Both the position numbers and the translations under genes were made by a program. This document shows, piece by piece, positions 16,464 to 25,083 of a stretch of DNA of 64,000 bases. This DNA comes from Agarivorans sp. Alg241-V36 (GTDB lineage: Bacteria; Pseudomonadota; Gammaproteobacteria; Enterobacterales; Celerinatantimonadaceae), in assembly GCF_900537085.1 (NCBI RefSeq), contig NZ_UNRE01000003.1:186001-250000 (forward strand), in the 5' to 3' direction. Within the stretch, counting starts at the first letter, position 1; each line of letters begins with the position of its first letter. Under the pieces are notes generated by a model that worked only from the letters and a program-made list of their open reading frames with translations, had not been told where the DNA came from and ran no database searches.

Positions 16464-17672
16464 TTAACTCGCAGTGGCTAAACGCATTACCGGTTTGTCA
16501 TTTATCGGTAAATGAATCAGTGCTGCGATAAAGGCAAGCGCCACGGTAGACCACCAAATAGGCTCATAAGAGCCGTAATAATCATAAATACGCCCACCGA
16601 CCCAAGCACCTAAAAAGCTACCAATTTGGTGAGTGAAAAATACCAAACCATACAAGGTAGATAAGTAGCGAGCACCAAATATTTGCCTAACTAAACCAGA
16701 GGTAAGCGGCACTGTGCCTAACCAACAAAAGCCAATTGCGCCACCAAACAATGCTGCGGTACTCTCGGTCACCGGCAAACTCACAAAACCTGCGATAACA
16801 ACAGTTCTCATAAGATATAAGGCTGACATAACATGGCGCTTGCTATATTTGTCGCCCATTACGCCCCAAAAATACGAGCCAAAAATATTAAAGATCCCAA
16901 CATAGGCCAAGGCCATGGCTCCGGTTGCGGCACTTAAGTTTTTATCAGCGAGGTAACTAGGCAGGTGAGTGGCAATAAACATCACATGAAATCCACACAC
17001 AAAAAATCCGGCATGAATAAGCCAATAACCTTTATGAGAAAACGCCTCTTGTAGGGACTGCTTTAAGCTTTGCGAATCGTCGACTGAAGATGAGACATCC
17101 GCTTTTGGTTTTGCGGTTTTCATAAACATCGCAAACGCCACCATTAGCGCACATAGCAAAGCAAAAGCTTGCAGGGTTTGTTGCCAGCCCACTTGGCTTA
17201 GCATAAGTTGCGCGCCTGGAATCATCGCAAACATACCAAACGAGCCTGCCGCAGTAGTTAAACCAAAGGCCTTTGCGGCATGTTTCGCAGGCACTACTTT
17301 AGCAACAGCGCCTAATACAATTACATAGCTCGTGGCACTAAGCCCAAGCCCTACCAGTGCGCCTAAAGATAGATACAGCATGCTAGGCAGCGTGGCGATT
17401 GAGCTTAAATATAAACCCAGTGCATAAGCTAACGCGCCCAACACTATCACGCGCTTTGCGCCCCACTTATCCGCAGCCATACCCACAAAAGGCTGGAACA
17501 CGCCAAACAGTAGGTTTTGCAAGGCAATGGCAAAGCTAAAAAACTCTCTGCCTAACTGAAAGTGCTCTGATACCGGCATCATGAAAATACCGAAAGATTG
17601 GCGAATGCCAAGCGAGATAACCAAAATGCCGATGCCTAGCCAAACCAATGCAGGAAAGCGAAAAATGCTCAT
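16464..17672 (-). CDS. MFS transporter, monocarboxylate/oxalate-formate-like
   Basis: 402 residues with about twelve membrane helices and the MFS loop 2-3 motif GMAADKWGAKRVIVLGA. The overall look (SLGIRQSFGIFMMPVSEHFQLGREFFSFAIALQNL at the N-terminus) is that of transporters annotated as MFS or monocarboxylate-permease-like; the substrate cannot be read. The ATG at 17672 has AAGAGG upstream. A 61-residue His-rich membrane protein is encoded 13 bases upstream on the same strand and is probably cotranscribed. Confidence 0.88.
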   Translation of the reverse strand: MSIFRFPALVWLGIGILVISLGIRQSFGIFMMPVSEHFQLGREFFSFAIALQNLLFGVFQPFVGMAADKWGAKRVIVLGALAYALGLYLSSIATLPSMLYLSLGALVGLGLSATSYVIVLGAVAKVVPAKHAAKAFGLTTAAGSFGMFAMIPGAQLMLSQVGWQQTLQAFALLCALMVAFAMFMKTAKPKADVSSSVDDSQSLKQSLQEAFSHKGYWLIHAGFFVCGFHVMFIATHLPSYLADKNLSAATGAMALAYVGIFNIFGSYFWGVMGDKYSKRHVMSALYLMRTVVIAGFVSLPVTESTAALFGGAIGFCWLGTVPLTSGLVRQIFGARYLSTLYGLVFFTHQIGSFLGAWVGGRIYDYYGSYEPIWWSTVALAFIAALIHLPINDKPVMRLATAS

Positions 17673-17685
17673 GTAAGCCTCTTAC

Positions 17686-17871
17686 TTAATGATGAGAATG
17701 GTGGTGAGAGTGATGCTGCGAAGCATCATCATTGATTTGATGACAGCCGCTATTCATAGCTTGTTCAGCCAACAGCTTTAATAAGCCTGGAGAGTGATGC
17801 ACAACAAGCAGTGTTAAGCTCAATAACACCAGTATTCTCAGCATTTGAGCCAGAATAGATTGCGAAAACAT
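17686..17871 (-). CDS. Small membrane protein with His-rich tail
   Basis: 61 residues. One hydrophobic helix (about 8-30, LAQMLRILVLLSLTLLVVHH) is followed by a short polar part with one Cys and a tail DDASQHHSHHHSHH. The His tail suggests metal binding. It ends 13 bases before the MFS gene on the same strand. The ribosome site is weak and I do not recognise the family, so it may be a chance frame; the clean membrane-plus-His-tail layout argues that it is real. Confidence 0.5.
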   Translation of the reverse strand: MFSQSILAQMLRILVLLSLTLLVVHHSPGLLKLLAEQAMNSGCHQINDDASQHHSHHHSHH

Positions 17872-18026
17872 AGGGTAATTTATTTGCTGGTAACCAAAAG
17901 AAGCGCGGAGTGTACGCAGTTCTTGTTCCGCAAACTAATGAATTTAACTCAGGAAATATATGCACAGAACGCATAGCTTTAAGAGGATAACAAAGCTTGC
18001 TAGGAGTAATGGCTGAGCCTAGTTAC

Positions 18027-18061
18027 TCACTGGGCTAAACCGATAACAGCAAGCCCAGTGA
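18027..18061. repeat. Inverted repeat after the histidine kinase gene
   Basis: Arms TCACTGGGCT (18027-18036) and AGCCCAGTGA (18052-18061) form a perfect 10-bp stem around a 15-base loop, 10 bases past the kinase stop. There is no T-run on the minus strand. Likely a 3'-end hairpin for the two-component operon. Confidence 0.5.
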
Positions 18062-18071
18062 TAAACGTAGC

Positions 18072-19565
18072 TTACATGGGTTTATCTAAGGTAAAACAAA
18101 AGCGGGTGCCTTCGCCTAAGGTGGACTCAACGCTAATAGAAGAGCGATGCAGTTGAACAATACGCTTGGCAATGGCTAAACCTAAGCCGCCATGCGAGCT
18201 TTTATCTTTCGCTCGATTGGCTGCCCGATAATGAGCATCGAAGATATGTGGTAAGTCATCGCTGGGGATCCCAGTGCCGGTATCACTCACAGTAATAGCC
18301 AGCTTGCTACCCTGCTCCGCTTGGTCGATTGTTACTTTAATTTCATCGCCTTCGCTGCAGTGGCGAATTGAGTTCTCTAACAAGTTAGTAAATACCCGTT
18401 CAATTCGTTGAATATCGGCGCAAGCAACTAAGGAAGGATCTTGCGGCTCCACGCTCATAACTACCTGTTTTTTCTCGGCGGCTAATTGCAGTTTTTGAAT
18501 CACGTCTTGGGCTAATTCAGCGATTGCGACCGACTCTTCGTTAATGGTGGCTGAATCACTATCTAAATGGGCAAGTTCGAACAGCTGCTCTACCAAACTA
18601 GAGGTTTTACGTGCGCTGCTTAAGGCAACTTTAATTAACTGCTCGCCTTCTTCCGCAGATAGGTCTCGGTGTTTTAACTGCCAGGTTTCTAAGTAACCTT
18701 GCAGCGACGCTAACGGTGTACGCAGATCGTGAGAAACGTAAGAAATAAGCTCTCGGCGCAATTGGTCGGTGTCTTTCACTTTTTGATATTGGCCCTTAAT
18801 GGTAGTGGCCATATCACTAAATGCAGCGCCTAGCTTTTGTACTTCATCGTGAGAGTTGTTTTGCCAATGCCCGGCAATATTGGCACTTTGCTCCAGACCA
18901 ACATGCTGAAACTGATCAATGTCTTTCGCCAAGCGGCGCAGTGGTTTAGTCAGCAAACCAAACATTAGAAACACCACCAGCAAGCTAAAGCCCAGAATAA
19001 AAAATAAGCCCAGCAAGCTTAGTTTCATAATGTGGCTGCTTTGCAGTAACTCGGCAACGCTGTCGTAGATTTCGCCGCCAATGATGATGTACAAATAACC
19101 TTTTAAACTATCGCCTTCGCGAATTTCGGCCACCGAAAAGATCTTACTTCGTGAAGGAGAGCGCGGGTCATCACCAATAATCGGCATGGCTCTAGCGCCT
19201 TCAATAAAATCTCGAATTGGTTTTAAGTCTAATTGCTTGCGTTTGATTTTGCTGGGATCGGCTGAGTAGGTCACCACCTTGCCGGCAGTATCTAAAATGT
19301 AAAACTCAAAGCTTGGGCCCAAAATCATCATCGAATGAAAAGCCTGCTTAATCGCTTTAGGATCGAGCTCTCCATCTTTAAATAACTGGCTGTCGTAGAC
19401 TAAGTGTTCGGCTAGCTGTAAATGCAGTTTTTGTTCAATTTCGTTTTGGTATTGCTGCGAACTTTGATGAGCCAAACCCAGTAGCAAGCCACCGGCTAAA
19501 ATAAAACACACCACCACTGCCAGCATTAGCTTGCTGTAAAAAGAATTAATAAATCTAAACATCAT
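18072..19565 (-). CDS. Sensor histidine kinase (HAMP, HisKA, HATPase)
   Basis: 497 residues. Two membrane helices (about 12-32 and 181-205) enclose a ~150-residue periplasmic sensor region with no family I recognise. HAMP follows (about 205-262), then HisKA with SYVSHDLRTPL (H279), then an HATPase domain with N box (NLLENSIRH), DTGTGIP and GGLGLAIAKRIV. It phosphorylates the response regulator encoded just upstream, with an 11-base overlap. Two spondin-domain exported proteins are encoded ahead of the pair on the same strand, so the system probably controls or monitors them (inference). Confidence 0.95.
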   Translation of the reverse strand: MMFRFINSFYSKLMLAVVVCFILAGGLLLGLAHQSSQQYQNEIEQKLHLQLAEHLVYDSQLFKDGELDPKAIKQAFHSMMILGPSFEFYILDTAGKVVTYSADPSKIKRKQLDLKPIRDFIEGARAMPIIGDDPRSPSRSKIFSVAEIREGDSLKGYLYIIIGGEIYDSVAELLQSSHIMKLSLLGLFFILGFSLLVVFLMFGLLTKPLRRLAKDIDQFQHVGLEQSANIAGHWQNNSHDEVQKLGAAFSDMATTIKGQYQKVKDTDQLRRELISYVSHDLRTPLASLQGYLETWQLKHRDLSAEEGEQLIKVALSSARKTSSLVEQLFELAHLDSDSATINEESVAIAELAQDVIQKLQLAAEKKQVVMSVEPQDPSLVACADIQRIERVFTNLLENSIRHCSEGDEIKVTIDQAEQGSKLAITVSDTGTGIPSDDLPHIFDAHYRAANRAKDKSSHGGLGLAIAKRIVQLHRSSISVESTLGEGTRFCFTLDKPM

Positions 19566-20256
19566 TAAACTTGTATCCTACTCCCCACACAGTTAGCACG
19601 TATTCAGGATTAGAAGGGTCGCTTTCTAATTTGGTGCGTAGTCGATTGATATGCGAATTTACTGTGTGCTCATAACCGCTGTGTTTATAGCCCCACACTT
19701 GGTCTAGTAGCTGGGCTCGGCTAAATACTAAACCCGGTGATTTGGCGAGATGCAGCAATAAATCAAACTCGGTAGAGGTAAGCTCCACTGCCTGATTACG
19801 CACCGAAACTTGGCGACGACCAATGTCTATGGATAAGTCTTTCCATTGCATGGTGCTGGCATCAGTTTGCTGTTGGCTTTGTACAAGCATATCAACGCGG
19901 CGCAACATGGCTTTAACCCTTGCTTGCAACTCGCGAACACTAAAGGGCTTGGTGAGGTAATCATCGGCACCCATTTCTAAACCCACCACTCGGTCGGCTT
20001 CGGAGTCGCGTGCGGTAAGCATTAAAATTGGGGTATTGTGTTGCTGAGCGCGAAGTTGCCGACAAATGTCTAAACCGTCCATTCCCGGTAACATTAAATC
20101 AAGCACGATTAAATCGAAGGTGTCACTGCTGGCTTTGGCGTAACCTTGCGCGCCATCTTCACAGCTTTCTACTTGATACATCATGTCGTTTAGATTCATG
20201 GTGATCAGGTTATTAATATCGTGGTCGTCTTCAATGACCAGGATCCGCGGGGACAT
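19555..20256 (-). CDS. OmpR-family response regulator
   Basis: 233 residues: receiver domain (1-120) with the acidic pocket EDD (9-11), phosphoacceptor D53 in VLDLMLPGMDG, T in LMLTAR and K in YLTKPFS; then an OmpR/PhoB-type winged helix (about 135-231) with the recognition helix region HTVNSHINRLRTKLE and the closing WGVGYKF. AGGAGCC precedes the ATG. It overlaps the kinase gene downstream. Direct CCAAT repeats with 10-11 base spacing upstream of the first gene in this run (21983-22008) are candidate binding sites. Confidence 0.95.
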   Translation of the reverse strand: MSPRILVIEDDHDINNLITMNLNDMMYQVESCEDGAQGYAKASSDTFDLIVLDLMLPGMDGLDICRQLRAQQHNTPILMLTARDSEADRVVGLEMGADDYLTKPFSVRELQARVKAMLRRVDMLVQSQQQTDASTMQWKDLSIDIGRRQVSVRNQAVELTSTEFDLLLHLAKSPGLVFSRAQLLDQVWGYKHSGYEHTVNSHINRLRTKLESDPSNPEYVLTVWGVGYKFNDV

Positions 20257-20301
20257 ATAGGCTCCTTTCCTTGTAATGAACGACCACGATGAATCAGATA
20301 C

Positions 20302-20326
20302 ACACCCGTACTATAAGTACGGGTGT
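20302..20326. repeat. Perfect hairpin between spondin and response-regulator genes
   Basis: An 11-bp perfect stem ACACCCGTACT / AGTACGGGTGT with a 3-base loop lies in the 83-base gap before the regulator gene. No T-run follows on the minus strand. It may stabilise the upstream spondin message or partly block read-through, giving more of the exported proteins than of the two-component pair. Confidence 0.55.
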
Positions 20327-20339
20327 TGTCACCTAAGCG

Positions 20340-21047
20340 CTAGTTGGTACGAGTAATCACTACTCTTCCCACTGTGCCAGACAATCGATGATCTGGTAGC
20401 AATACTGACGCAGGGTCGTCGGCTTGTGTAACTAGACCGGGATGACGCGAAACTTTATTCATTACATCATCACGTGCCGCGTTAAACCCTTCACCGCCGT
20501 CTGCTGGGCCAGGAATAGTTCCCACCGCTTCGCTGTTTTGCTCGGTACCTGCATCGTAGGCTGGCAAGCTGTAGGTCATGCTATCACCCACCATTAAGCC
20601 ACCAATATCGATAGCATTTAACCCAGTGAAGGCATCGTTTGTATTCACCATCATGGTGGCTAATGATAATTGCATGTCGCTGCGCTCGGCTGCACTAATC
20701 ATTAAGGTTTCGTAGGCGCCTGGGCCAATCGCCCCAGCTCCACTAACCGCCACATTGTCTCCGGTAAACATAGCAGCAATATCGCTTGCGTCACCACCTT
20801 CGGCCATGGTTTCTAAAGGAACACTGGCCGAGGTGCCTAGGGTCCATAAACTCATGGTTGCACTATGAATCCCCACTACTGCGGGAGATAAAGGCTGAGC
20901 CGAAGTATCGTTGTAAATGGTTACTTCATACTCTAGCGTATCTGGCGGAAGAATAACGATTTGCTCATCATCACTGCCACACGCACTTAGTCCTGCCGCC
21001 ATTACCGCTACGGCCAAGGCTCTCTTACTAAAACTTGAGATAGCCAT
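20340..21047 (-). CDS. Spondin-domain lipoprotein
   Basis: 235 residues. The signal peptide ends in a lipobox (AAGLSAC, Cys at about 23). The rest is a spondin_N-type domain: YEVTIYNDTSAQPLSPAVVGIH, then LWTLGTSASVPLETMAEGGD, then an acidic/Gly region around YDAGTEQNSEAVGTIPGPADGGEGF. Bacterial spondin-domain proteins are exported proteins of unknown function, usually found next to a two-component system as here. It is a paralogue of the protein encoded 13 bases upstream and probably an outer-membrane lipoprotein. Confidence 0.85.
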   Translation of the reverse strand: MAISSFSKRALAVAVMAAGLSACGSDDEQIVILPPDTLEYEVTIYNDTSAQPLSPAVVGIHSATMSLWTLGTSASVPLETMAEGGDASDIAAMFTGDNVAVSGAGAIGPGAYETLMISAAERSDMQLSLATMMVNTNDAFTGLNAIDIGGLMVGDSMTYSLPAYDAGTEQNSEAVGTIPGPADGGEGFNAARDDVMNKVSRHPGLVTQADDPASVLLPDHRLSGTVGRVVITRTN

Positions 21048-21060
21048 AGATCCTCCTTAA

Positions 21061-21759
21061 TTACTTAACGGTAACAACCACTTTTGCTACTGGGTTTAAC
21101 CAGCGGTGAATACGGCTGTCTAGGTCACTCATGCCGCCAGTTGCATCTTGGTCACCCACATTACCAGGGTGAATATGAATGTTGGTATTACTTGAGGCTG
21201 TGGCTACACCACTACCACCCGTTCCGCCATTCATGCCAGGGTTAGCAGGGATACCAGGAACACCAGACATTCCGCCGCCATTTACGATCTCGTCGTTGGC
21301 TTCGGTACCAGCGTCATAACCATTCATGTAGAAGGTGTAAGTGCCTGCTTCGCTTGGAATTTCCCAGCTATCTTTACCTACAAAACCATCGTTAGTAGGT
21401 AGCAGCATGGCCACAATGCTCAAGTGAGTGTTGCTGCCAGTATCAAGGTCGCTCACCATCACGTAATCGGTAGGCGCTAATAAACCAGCGGCTGGGTTTG
21501 CTGATGACACAGCTCCGATACCATCGGCAATGGTGACTAAACCAGAGATGTCTCCGCCCTCTGCCATCATTTGCAGAGATGGCGATGCCGCTTTACCTAC
21601 CTCAAATAGGTGAGCGTCAGAAGTATGTGCAGTTACTAATAAAGGGGTGTAGTAAATACCTTGCGTTAAGTTAGTAATTTTAACGTCTACTACCGCGGCT
21701 TGGCTTAATGTACTTACAGCAATAAACGGCATTGCTAACAGAGATGACTTGAGATCCAT
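21061..21759 (-). CDS. Spondin-domain exported protein
   Basis: 232 residues with a cleavable signal peptide (about 1-22, ending SQA). The spondin-type domain shows DVKITNLTQGIYYTPLLVTAH, LFEVGKAASPSLQMMAEGGD and YDAGTEANDEIVNG, matching block by block the lipoprotein encoded next. An insert rich in Gly/Pro (GGGMSGVPGIPANPGMNGGT) precedes a C-terminal HIHPGN segment. First gene of the run spondin-spondin-regulator-kinase. No lipobox, so probably periplasmic or secreted. Function unknown. Confidence 0.85.
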   Translation of the reverse strand: MDLKSSLLAMPFIAVSTLSQAAVVDVKITNLTQGIYYTPLLVTAHTSDAHLFEVGKAASPSLQMMAEGGDISGLVTIADGIGAVSSANPAAGLLAPTDYVMVSDLDTGSNTHLSIVAMLLPTNDGFVGKDSWEIPSEAGTYTFYMNGYDAGTEANDEIVNGGGMSGVPGIPANPGMNGGTGGSGVATASSNTNIHIHPGNVGDQDATGGMSDLDSRIHRWLNPVAKVVVTVK

Positions 21760-22196
21760 GGTTCGCTCCTTTTGCGGTCCTTATTTAACAGTCAAATCCA
21801 GTATAAGAAGCACATGTCCCAACCAATTCACGAACTTATCACTTTTCTATCACAGTAAGTAAAATCCCATTAAAACATAAACTTAAAACTATAAATTTGT
21901 TTGAATTATTCGATATTTCAATTAAAACAGGCAAATTATTTCAAACAAAGACACAAATACCTCTTTAGTAGTAATTCGTGCACCAATCAGATCCCAATCA
22001 GCACCAATATGGGTAAATATTAAACTCTGTCCGCTAGAACATTTCGAATAATCCATCAAACAAAAACTCATAAGCACATGTATTTAAAGGTTTTACTAAA
22101 TACTAACTCCACAGTTCGCTTAATGGCTCGCACGTTGCAAACACAAACAAAAAGATTCATTCGTTTCACGATAAGTAAACTTGCTAAGGAAGCTTT
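21760..22196. promoter_or_regulatory. Divergent intergenic region with CCAAT direct repeats
   Basis: 437 AT-rich bases between the spondin/two-component operon (left) and the ABC importer operon (right). Three CCAAT repeats (CCAATCAG at 21983-21990 and 21994-22001, CCAATAT at 22004-22010) are spaced 11 and 10 bases apart, the geometry bound by OmpR/PhoB-family regulators. A second pair, ATTATTCGA (21905-21913) and its complement TCGAATAAT (22044-22052), flanks them. Promoters are not assignable by eye. AAGGA at 22187-22191 is the ribosome site for the gene at 22197. Confidence 0.5.
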
Positions 22197-22985
22197 ATGT
22201 ATACCTTCAAAAAACTATTTGCTAGCGCAGCCATTTTACTTTGCGCACTAAGCAGCACCGTAAGCCATGCCGATCAACTATCTACTTTAATGGAGCGCGG
22301 CGTATTAAAAGTAGCAGTGCCGCAAGACTTTCCACCGTTTGGCTCGGTAGGCAGTGATTTACAACCCATGGGTTACGACATCGATATGGCGCGCTACTTA
22401 GCCGAGCAGCTGGATGTAAAACTAGAATTGGTTCCAGTAACCAGCGCTAACCGCATCCCTTATCTACAAACCCGCAAAGTAGACTTGGTTATCTCTAGCC
22501 TAGGTAAAAACGCCGAACGTGAAAAAGCCATCGATTTTAGTGAAGCCTACGCGCCATTCTTCCTCGGTGTATTTGGCGCCGAAGAGGTAAGCGTAGATTC
22601 TGCAGAGCAGCTTTCAGGTAAAACGGTGGGGGTAACTCGTGGCGCGGTTGAAGACATTGAGCTAAGCAAATTAGTGGATAGTTCTACCACCATTAAGCGC
22701 TTTGAAGACAACAACACCACTTTGTCAGCTTACTTATCAGGCCAATTAGAACTGATTGCCACTGGTAACTTAGTTGCCACAGAAATTGCCAAGCGCGTTC
22801 CAACACGTAAACCAGAGACTAAGTTTTTACTTAAAAACTCTCCTTGTTATGTAGGTGTGCTTAAAGGCGAGCCAGCACTTGTTGCCAAGGTAAACGAGCT
22901 AATTGCTAAAGCAAAACAAAGTGGTGAGTTAGAAAAGCTCTCGCTTGCATGGTTTAAAACATCGTTACCTAAAGAGTTGTACTAA
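22197..22985 (+). CDS. Amino-acid-type ABC transporter substrate-binding protein
   Basis: 262 residues, with a signal peptide (about 1-25, ending SHA) and a periplasmic-binding-protein fold of family 3 (SBP_bac_3): GVLKVAVPQDFPPFGSVG, MGYDIDMARYLAEQLDVKLELVPV and the hinge segment SGKTVGVTRGAVEDIEL. It captures its ligand in the periplasm for the two permeases and ATPase encoded next. By family the ligand would be a polar amino acid; by neighbourhood (allantoicase, ureidoglycolate lyase) a ureide such as allantoate or allantoin is more likely (inference). Confidence 0.93.
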   Translation: MYTFKKLFASAAILLCALSSTVSHADQLSTLMERGVLKVAVPQDFPPFGSVGSDLQPMGYDIDMARYLAEQLDVKLELVPVTSANRIPYLQTRKVDLVISSLGKNAEREKAIDFSEAYAPFFLGVFGAEEVSVDSAEQLSGKTVGVTRGAVEDIELSKLVDSSTTIKRFEDNNTTLSAYLSGQLELIATGNLVATEIAKRVPTRKPETKFLLKNSPCYVGVLKGEPALVAKVNELIAKAKQSGELEKLSLAWFKTSLPKELY

Positions 22986-22996
22986 AGGAGCGCGCC

Positions 22997-23665
22997 ATGA
23001 GCTACCAACTAGACTTTAGTGGCTTACTGCCCTACACGCCCGAGCTCGCCAAGGGTTTACTCACCACCGCCGAGCTTACCTTGTATTCAACCTTTGCAGG
23101 GATCTTACTAGGCACCGCGGGGGCAGCAGGAAAAATAAGTAACAAAGCTTGGTTGCGCTGGCTCATTAGCGCCTATGTCGAAGTCATTCGTAATACACCG
23201 TTTATTGTGCAGTTATTTTTCATCTTTTTTGGCTTGCCAGCTTTAGGTGTAAAACTAAGTGCTTGGCAAGCAGGCTGCTTAGCCATGGTTATTAACCTCG
23301 GAGCCTACCTCACCGAAATTATTCGTGCAGGTATAGAAGCCACGCCTAAAGGCCAATGGGAGGCGGGTAAAACCTTGGGCTTAAGCCACTGGCATATTTT
23401 TAGCCGCATTGTACTGCCCACGGCATTTCAACGTATTTATCCAGCGCTGGTAAGCCAATGCATTATCGTGATGCTGGGCTCGGCGGTGGTCTCGCAAATC
23501 TCCGTAGAAGAACTCACCTTCTCTGCTAACTTTATTCAGTCGCGCAACTTTTTAAGCTTTGAGTCTTACTTGCTCACTGCATTTATTTACTTGTTGCTGG
23601 CGATTGCTATGCGCCAACTCTTTGCGCTAGCAGCACGCCGACTCTTTAAAAATCCAGCATTGTAG
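22997..23665 (+). CDS. Amino-acid-type ABC transporter permease 1
   Basis: 222 residues, a His/Glu/Gln/Arg-type (HisM/GlnP) inner-membrane permease with about five helices, the VIRNTPFIVQLFFIFFGLP signature and the ATPase-contact loop EAGKTLGLSHWHIFSRIVLP. AGGAGCGCGCC precedes the ATG, 11 bases after the binding-protein stop. It pairs with the second permease to form the channel. Confidence 0.93.
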   Translation: MSYQLDFSGLLPYTPELAKGLLTTAELTLYSTFAGILLGTAGAAGKISNKAWLRWLISAYVEVIRNTPFIVQLFFIFFGLPALGVKLSAWQAGCLAMVINLGAYLTEIIRAGIEATPKGQWEAGKTLGLSHWHIFSRIVLPTAFQRIYPALVSQCIIVMLGSAVVSQISVEELTFSANFIQSRNFLSFESYLLTAFIYLLLAIAMRQLFALAARRLFKNPAL

Positions 23666-23677
23666 GAGTACAGCAAT

Positions 23678-24328
23678 ATGATGCAATTTACCGATTGGGA
23701 CATTTTACGTAACTTACTGCTAGCAGCACGCTGGACGGTTTTGTTATCACTGATTGCCTTTGCCAGCGGCGGCTTAGTTGCCATGCTGCTAACCTTTATG
23801 CGCATGAGTAAAAGCCCGGTGCTGAATGCAATAGTTAAAGGCTATGTGGAGCTATTTCAAGGCACTCCATTGTTAATGCAACTGTTTGTCACCTTTTTTG
23901 GTTTATCGCTAATTGGCATTGACGTGAGCGCCTGGAGCGCCGCCATAATCGGTTTAACCTTATTCACCAGTGCCTTTTTATGTGAAATCTGGCGCGGCTG
24001 TATTGAATCTTTACCTAAGGGCCAATGGGAAGCTTCTCGCACCTTAGGCTTGAGTTTCTTTCAAACCATGCGCTACGTAATTTTGCCGCAAGCCCTCACC
24101 GTGGCCATTGCCCCAACCGTAGGCTTTTCGGTTCAAGTAGTGAAAGGCACTGCGCTCACATCCATTATTGGTTTTGTGGAGCTAACTAAAGCCGGCACCA
24201 TGCTTAACAACGCCACCTTCCAACCCTTTAAAGTGTTTGCCTTAGTGGCAGCGCTGTACTTTTTACTGTGTTTCCCGCTGTCTTTATACAGCAAGCATTT
24301 GGAGAAGAAGCTCAATGTCACTGGTTAG
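23678..24328 (+). CDS. Amino-acid-type ABC transporter permease 2
   Basis: 216 residues, same family as permease 1, with ELFQGTPLLMQLFVTFFGLS and the EAA-type loop EASRTLGLSFFQTMRYVILP. The ORF could begin at either of two adjacent ATGs (23678, 23681) behind GTAGGAG. Its 3' end overlaps the ATPase gene by 14 bases. Confidence 0.93.
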   Translation: MMQFTDWDILRNLLLAARWTVLLSLIAFASGGLVAMLLTFMRMSKSPVLNAIVKGYVELFQGTPLLMQLFVTFFGLSLIGIDVSAWSAAIIGLTLFTSAFLCEIWRGCIESLPKGQWEASRTLGLSFFQTMRYVILPQALTVAIAPTVGFSVQVVKGTALTSIIGFVELTKAGTMLNNATFQPFKVFALVAALYFLLCFPLSLYSKHLEKKLNVTG

Positions 24329-25043
24329 TATTGAACAAATTCATAAATATTATGGCCAACACCACGTGCTAAAAGGCATAGACTTAAAAATTAAGGCTGG
24401 CGAAGTTATCTCAATTATTGGCCGTAGCGGCTCTGGCAAGAGTACCTTACTGCGTTGTATAAATGGCCTAGAGCCCTTTCAAAGTGGTGCCATTATTGTA
24501 GATAAACAAGCGGTAAGCGAAGACGAAAAGCAGCTTAGGCAACTTAGCCGCAGTGTAGGCATGGTATTTCAAAACTTTAACCTCTTCCCCCACATGACCG
24601 CTGGCGAAAACATTATGTTAGCGCCCAAGTTAGTACTGGGTAAAAACCAGCAAGAATGCCGCGAGCTAGCGCAAGAAGTGCTGGAAAAAGTGGGTTTAGC
24701 CGACAAGTTTGATCAATACCCCACCAGCATGTCGGGCGGCCAGCAGCAACGAGTAGCCATTGCCCGTTCGTTAGCGATGTCGCCTAAAGTATTGCTGTGT
24801 GACGAAATCACCTCGGCCCTCGATCCTGAGTTAGTAGGCGAAGTACTCAAAGTATTAGAGCAACTGGCCGCCGAAGGCATGACCCTCATTTTAGTCACCC
24901 ACGAAATGAACTTTGCTCGCGACGTTGGTGATAGAGTGGTCTTTATGCACCAAGGAAAGGTGTGGGAAACCGGCGATAGCAAACAGGTGTTTGCCCAGCC
25001 CCAAACCACCGAGTTACAAAGCTTTATTTCTGCAGTGTTATAA
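24315..25043 (+). CDS. Amino-acid-type ABC transporter ATPase
   Basis: 242 residues with every ABC motif: Walker A GRSGSGKS, Q-loop FQNFNLFPHMT, signature MSGGQQQRVAIARSLAM, Walker B VLLCDEITSALD and the switch His in ILVTHEM. GlnQ/HisP type. Energises the importer made from the three preceding products. The start overlaps permease 2 and has a GGAGAAGAAG site. Confidence 0.95.
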   Translation: MSLVSIEQIHKYYGQHHVLKGIDLKIKAGEVISIIGRSGSGKSTLLRCINGLEPFQSGAIIVDKQAVSEDEKQLRQLSRSVGMVFQNFNLFPHMTAGENIMLAPKLVLGKNQQECRELAQEVLEKVGLADKFDQYPTSMSGGQQQRVAIARSLAMSPKVLLCDEITSALDPELVGEVLKVLEQLAAEGMTLILVTHEMNFARDVGDRVVFMHQGKVWETGDSKQVFAQPQTTELQSFISAVL

Positions 25044-25083
25044 GCTGTAAGCAATAATGAAATTAAAAGGACTTTAATTAATC

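Noticed and set aside
17765-17974. 69-codon minus-strand frame overlapping the His-rich gene
   Set aside because: No ribosome site, no recognisable protein features, and it is out of frame with the better-supported small gene.
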